Shown here in pieces: positions 13,329 to 14,866 of a stretch of DNA of 14,866 nucleotides. Made by a program: the position numbers and the translations under genes. The notes beneath the pieces are model-generated. The model had not been told where the DNA came from. It saw only the letters and a list, made by a program, of their open reading frames with translations, and ran no database searches. Within the stretch, counting starts at the first letter, position 1. Each line of letters starts with the position of its first letter. Source of the DNA: Bryobacterales bacterium (GTDB taxonomy: Bacteria; Acidobacteriota; Terriglobia; Bryobacterales; Bryobacteraceae); NCBI GenBank assembly GCA_003487005.1, contig DNFG01000300.1, positions 1-14,866 on the forward strand. Direction: 5' to 3'.

Positions 13329-14009
13329 TCAAGTGGAGGCGGGATGGCCGGCGAGCAGGAGATAGAGGGGTTCTTCGTCCTCGGGGAGTTCGAGGAGGCT
13401 GGCGGCGATGTCGGGATCGAAGCGGCCGAGGCCGATGGCGCCGAGGCCGAGGGCGGCGGCCTGGAGGAGGAAGTTCTGCCCGGCGTGTCCGGCTTCGACG
13501 TGGGTGACATAGCGGCCGCGTTCGCCCAGTTCGCGGGTGATGCGGCGGTAATCGGAGGTGAGAATGACGATGGCGGCGGCCTGTTCGACACACTCCTGGC
13601 CCAGGGCCGCGGCGGCGAGGGATTTACGGCGGTCGCCGTGCCAGAGGGCTTCGATGGCATTCATGTCGGCGTCGTAGCGATAGAGGCCGGGCTTTGCGCC
13701 TTCGACGCGGCAGACGTGGACGTAGGTGCGCAGAGGATAGATGGCCCCGGCGGACGGACAAGTCCGGAGCCCGCCGAGGCCGGAGACACCCTGAAGCGCC
13801 CACAGCAATTGCCCGAGTTGGGCCAGACGGAGCGGCGCGCCGGAGTATTCGCGGACGGAGCGCCTGAGATGCAGACAGGATTCCAGCGGCATGGCGCCAC
13901 GGGTTTCGTGGGGAGGCAGGGCCACGCGGCCGCCCTCGATCGGGCGGAGTTTCGGCCGGCGTTGAGCGGGTAGGGGATCGGAATTGGGGGTGACGCGCTT
14001 GGCTGGCAT
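13329..14009 (-). CDS. SagB-type nitroreductase-fold dehydrogenase (ThcOx family)
   Basis: A 226-residue flavoprotein of the SagB/ThcOx branch of the nitroreductase fold. Blocks in order: LRRSVREYSGAPLRLAQLGQ (48-67), LLWALQGVSG, then RTCPSAGAIYPLRTYVHVC (82-100), PGLYRYD, and EAGHAGQNFLLQAAALGLGA (172-191) followed by RFDPD. These carry the conserved FMN-contact arginines and the S-A-G-A-x-Y-P motif. SagB enzymes oxidise azolines to azoles in peptide natural products, but stand-alone copies exist in many genomes with no known substrate. No YcaO cyclodehydratase or precursor peptide gene is in view, so this is a stand-alone copy. It is the first gene of a unit with the BNR gene. No clear ribosome site precedes the ATG at 14009. 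The first 40 residues are low in complexity. Confidence 0.88.
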   Translation of the reverse strand: MPAKRVTPNSDPLPAQRRPKLRPIEGGRVALPPHETRGAMPLESCLHLRRSVREYSGAPLRLAQLGQLLWALQGVSGLGGLRTCPSAGAIYPLRTYVHVCRVEGAKPGLYRYDADMNAIEALWHGDRRKSLAAAALGQECVEQAAAIVILTSDYRRITRELGERGRYVTHVEAGHAGQNFLLQAAALGLGAIGLGRFDPDIAASLLELPEDEEPLYLLLAGHPAST

Positions 14010-14051
14010 GAGAGGAAGCCGGGCGCGTGATCTGCCCGGTCTTTACAGACT

Positions 14052-14079
14052 ACCATATCTTTTTGTCGTGGATTAACAA
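14052..14079 (-). promoter_or_regulatory. Candidate sigma-70-type promoter for the sagB-like gene
   Basis: On the minus strand TTGTTA (14079-14074) and TATGGT (14057-14052) are 16 bp apart; each matches the consensus at four of six. The leader would be about 36 nt. The divergent transporter gene at 14129 starts about 50 bp away, so the AT-rich gap probably serves both genes; I found no good + strand pair. Confidence 0.35.
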
Positions 14080-14128
14080 AAGTACTTCTGTAGAGGGCAG
14101 GGGGGGCTGGTACGCTGGAGATTCGCCC

Positions 14129-14866
14129 ATGAACGCCTCCGCGCCGATCCGTTTCAACCGCCAGGAATGGTCCGGCGCCTTTGGCGATCTGGGAACGGAC
14201 CTGCCGCTGCTGGTGGGCATCATTCTGGCTTCGGGGATGGACAGCGCGAGCGCGCTGACGCTGTTCGGGGTGATGCAGATACTGACGGCGCTGCGCTACC
14301 GGTTGCCGATGCCGGTGCAGCCATTGAAGGCGATGGCGGCGCTGATCATCGCACAGAAGATCCCGGCGGAGACCGTCTATGGAGCGGGTCTGGCGATCGG
14401 AATTCTGATGATGGCGTTGACGGGGGCGGGTTTGCTGGACTGGGTGGCGCGGGTGGTGCCGAAGGTGGTGATCCGGGGGGTGCAACTGGGGTTGGGGCTT
14501 TCGCTGGCGCGGATCGCGCTGAAGGATTATGTCCCGGCAGAGAGCACGGCGGGATATATTCTGGCCGGGGCGGCATTTCTGCTGACAATCGCGCTGATGG
14601 GCCGGAAGCGGTTTCCGGCGGGAGTGATCGTGGTGGGAATGGGGCTGGTTTATGCGCTGGCGACGCGGCTTTCGGTCGCGGATCTGGCCGGGGCGGCGGG
14701 ATTCCATCTGCCTTCGCCGCACGTGCCGACGCCCGCGGAGATGTGGACGGGTTTCCTGATCCTGGCGCTGCCGCAGGTGCCCTTGTCGATCGCCAATTCG
14801 GTGCTGGCGACCAAACAGGTGGCGGAGGATCTGTTTCCGGAGAGGCCGCTGAGCATTCGCGGGATC
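14129..14866 (+). CDS. MOT1-type molybdate/sulfate transporter (partial, cut at the window end)
   Basis: The first 246 residues of a multi-pass inner-membrane transporter of the MFS_MOT1 / putative sulfate-molybdate transporter family, a SulP relative. The diagnostic motifs are present: WSGAFGDLGTDLPLLVG (14-30), PMPVQPLKAMAALII (60-74), VIRGVQLGLGLSLARIALKD (114-133) and LPQVPLSIANSVLATKQVAE (214-233). Hydrophobic helices are spread through the whole visible part. MOT1 proteins import molybdate with high affinity; members of the wider group may carry sulfate, so the substrate is inferred. The start is the ATG at 14129, close to the family's usual N-terminus; no strong ribosome site is seen. 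It is divergent from the sagB-like gene. No molybdenum-cofactor gene is visible, but the sequence ends inside the gene. Confidence 0.88.
   Translation, partial: MNASAPIRFNRQEWSGAFGDLGTDLPLLVGIILASGMDSASALTLFGVMQILTALRYRLPMPVQPLKAMAALIIAQKIPAETVYGAGLAIGILMMALTGAGLLDWVARVVPKVVIRGVQLGLGLSLARIALKDYVPAESTAGYILAGAAFLLTIALMGRKRFPAGVIVVGMGLVYALATRLSVADLAGAAGFHLPSPHVPTPAEMWTGFLILALPQVPLSIANSVLATKQVAEDLFPERPLSIRGI

Noticed and set aside
13329..14009. A ribosomally made azole-peptide cluster around the SagB-type gene
   Set aside because: No YcaO cyclodehydratase, E1-like partner or precursor peptide gene could be found on either side within the window.

Overview
The window looks like a chromosomal segment of a GC-rich, soil-type bacterium. 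It is most likely an acidobacterium of the Solibacter/Bryobacter kind. The grounds are the very high GC, the many Tat- or Sec-exported single-gene modules, a Gfo/Idh/MocA oxidoreductase with a Tat signal, a BNR_4-type exported protein, a DUF2846-like secreted protein, and intergenic DNA full of short palindromic repeats. This assignment rests on recognised gene style and not on a marker gene.

Layout. (1) 1-1184: the tail of leuD (leucine biosynthesis), followed by an AAC(3)-fold N-acetyltransferase-like gene. (2) 1185-2049: a gene-free stretch carrying a 265-bp element with two 50-bp inverted arms. (3) 2050-3852: an exported Gfo/Idh/MocA oxidoreductase and a DUF1493-like, acyl-carrier-protein-shaped protein. 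(4) 4020-4488: a hicB-hicA toxin-antitoxin pair on the minus strand. (5) 4489-6404: a repeat-rich accessory strip with two small exported or membrane proteins of unknown function, four copies of a 'TCAATCACC' repeat and a strong palindrome. (6) 6405-6667: an orphan hicB followed by what looks like a broken hicA start. (7) 6708-8249: an FGGY kinase closest to L-ribulokinase. (8) 8513-11985: a three-gene signalling operon, consisting of a receiver-only response regulator, a soluble histidine kinase, and a membrane histidine kinase whose PAS domain reads as a LOV domain with the photoactive cysteine replaced by proline. (9) 11969-14009, minus strand: a SagB-type nitroreductase-fold gene followed by an exported BNR-repeat protein. 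(10) 14129 to the end: a MOT1-type molybdate/sulfate transporter, cut by the window edge.

How the genes relate. The clear units are the phosphorelay (response regulator plus two kinases), the hicBA pair and the sagB-BNR pair. The other genes are singletons with no pathway partner in view. The accessory character is strongest between 1.2 and 2.0 kb and between 4.0 and 6.7 kb. There, short repeats flank small genes and toxin-antitoxin genes, and at least one gene seems decayed. The + strand is C-rich up to about 8.3 kb and G-rich beyond about 8.9 kb, whichever strand is coding.

Best candidates for something new: the cysteine-less LOV-like kinase in its receiver/kinase/kinase operon, the 50-bp inverted-arm element, the TCAATCACC repeat family that encloses small genes, and a recurring -10-like hexamer placed 6-7 nt before start codons, which suggests leaderless transcripts.
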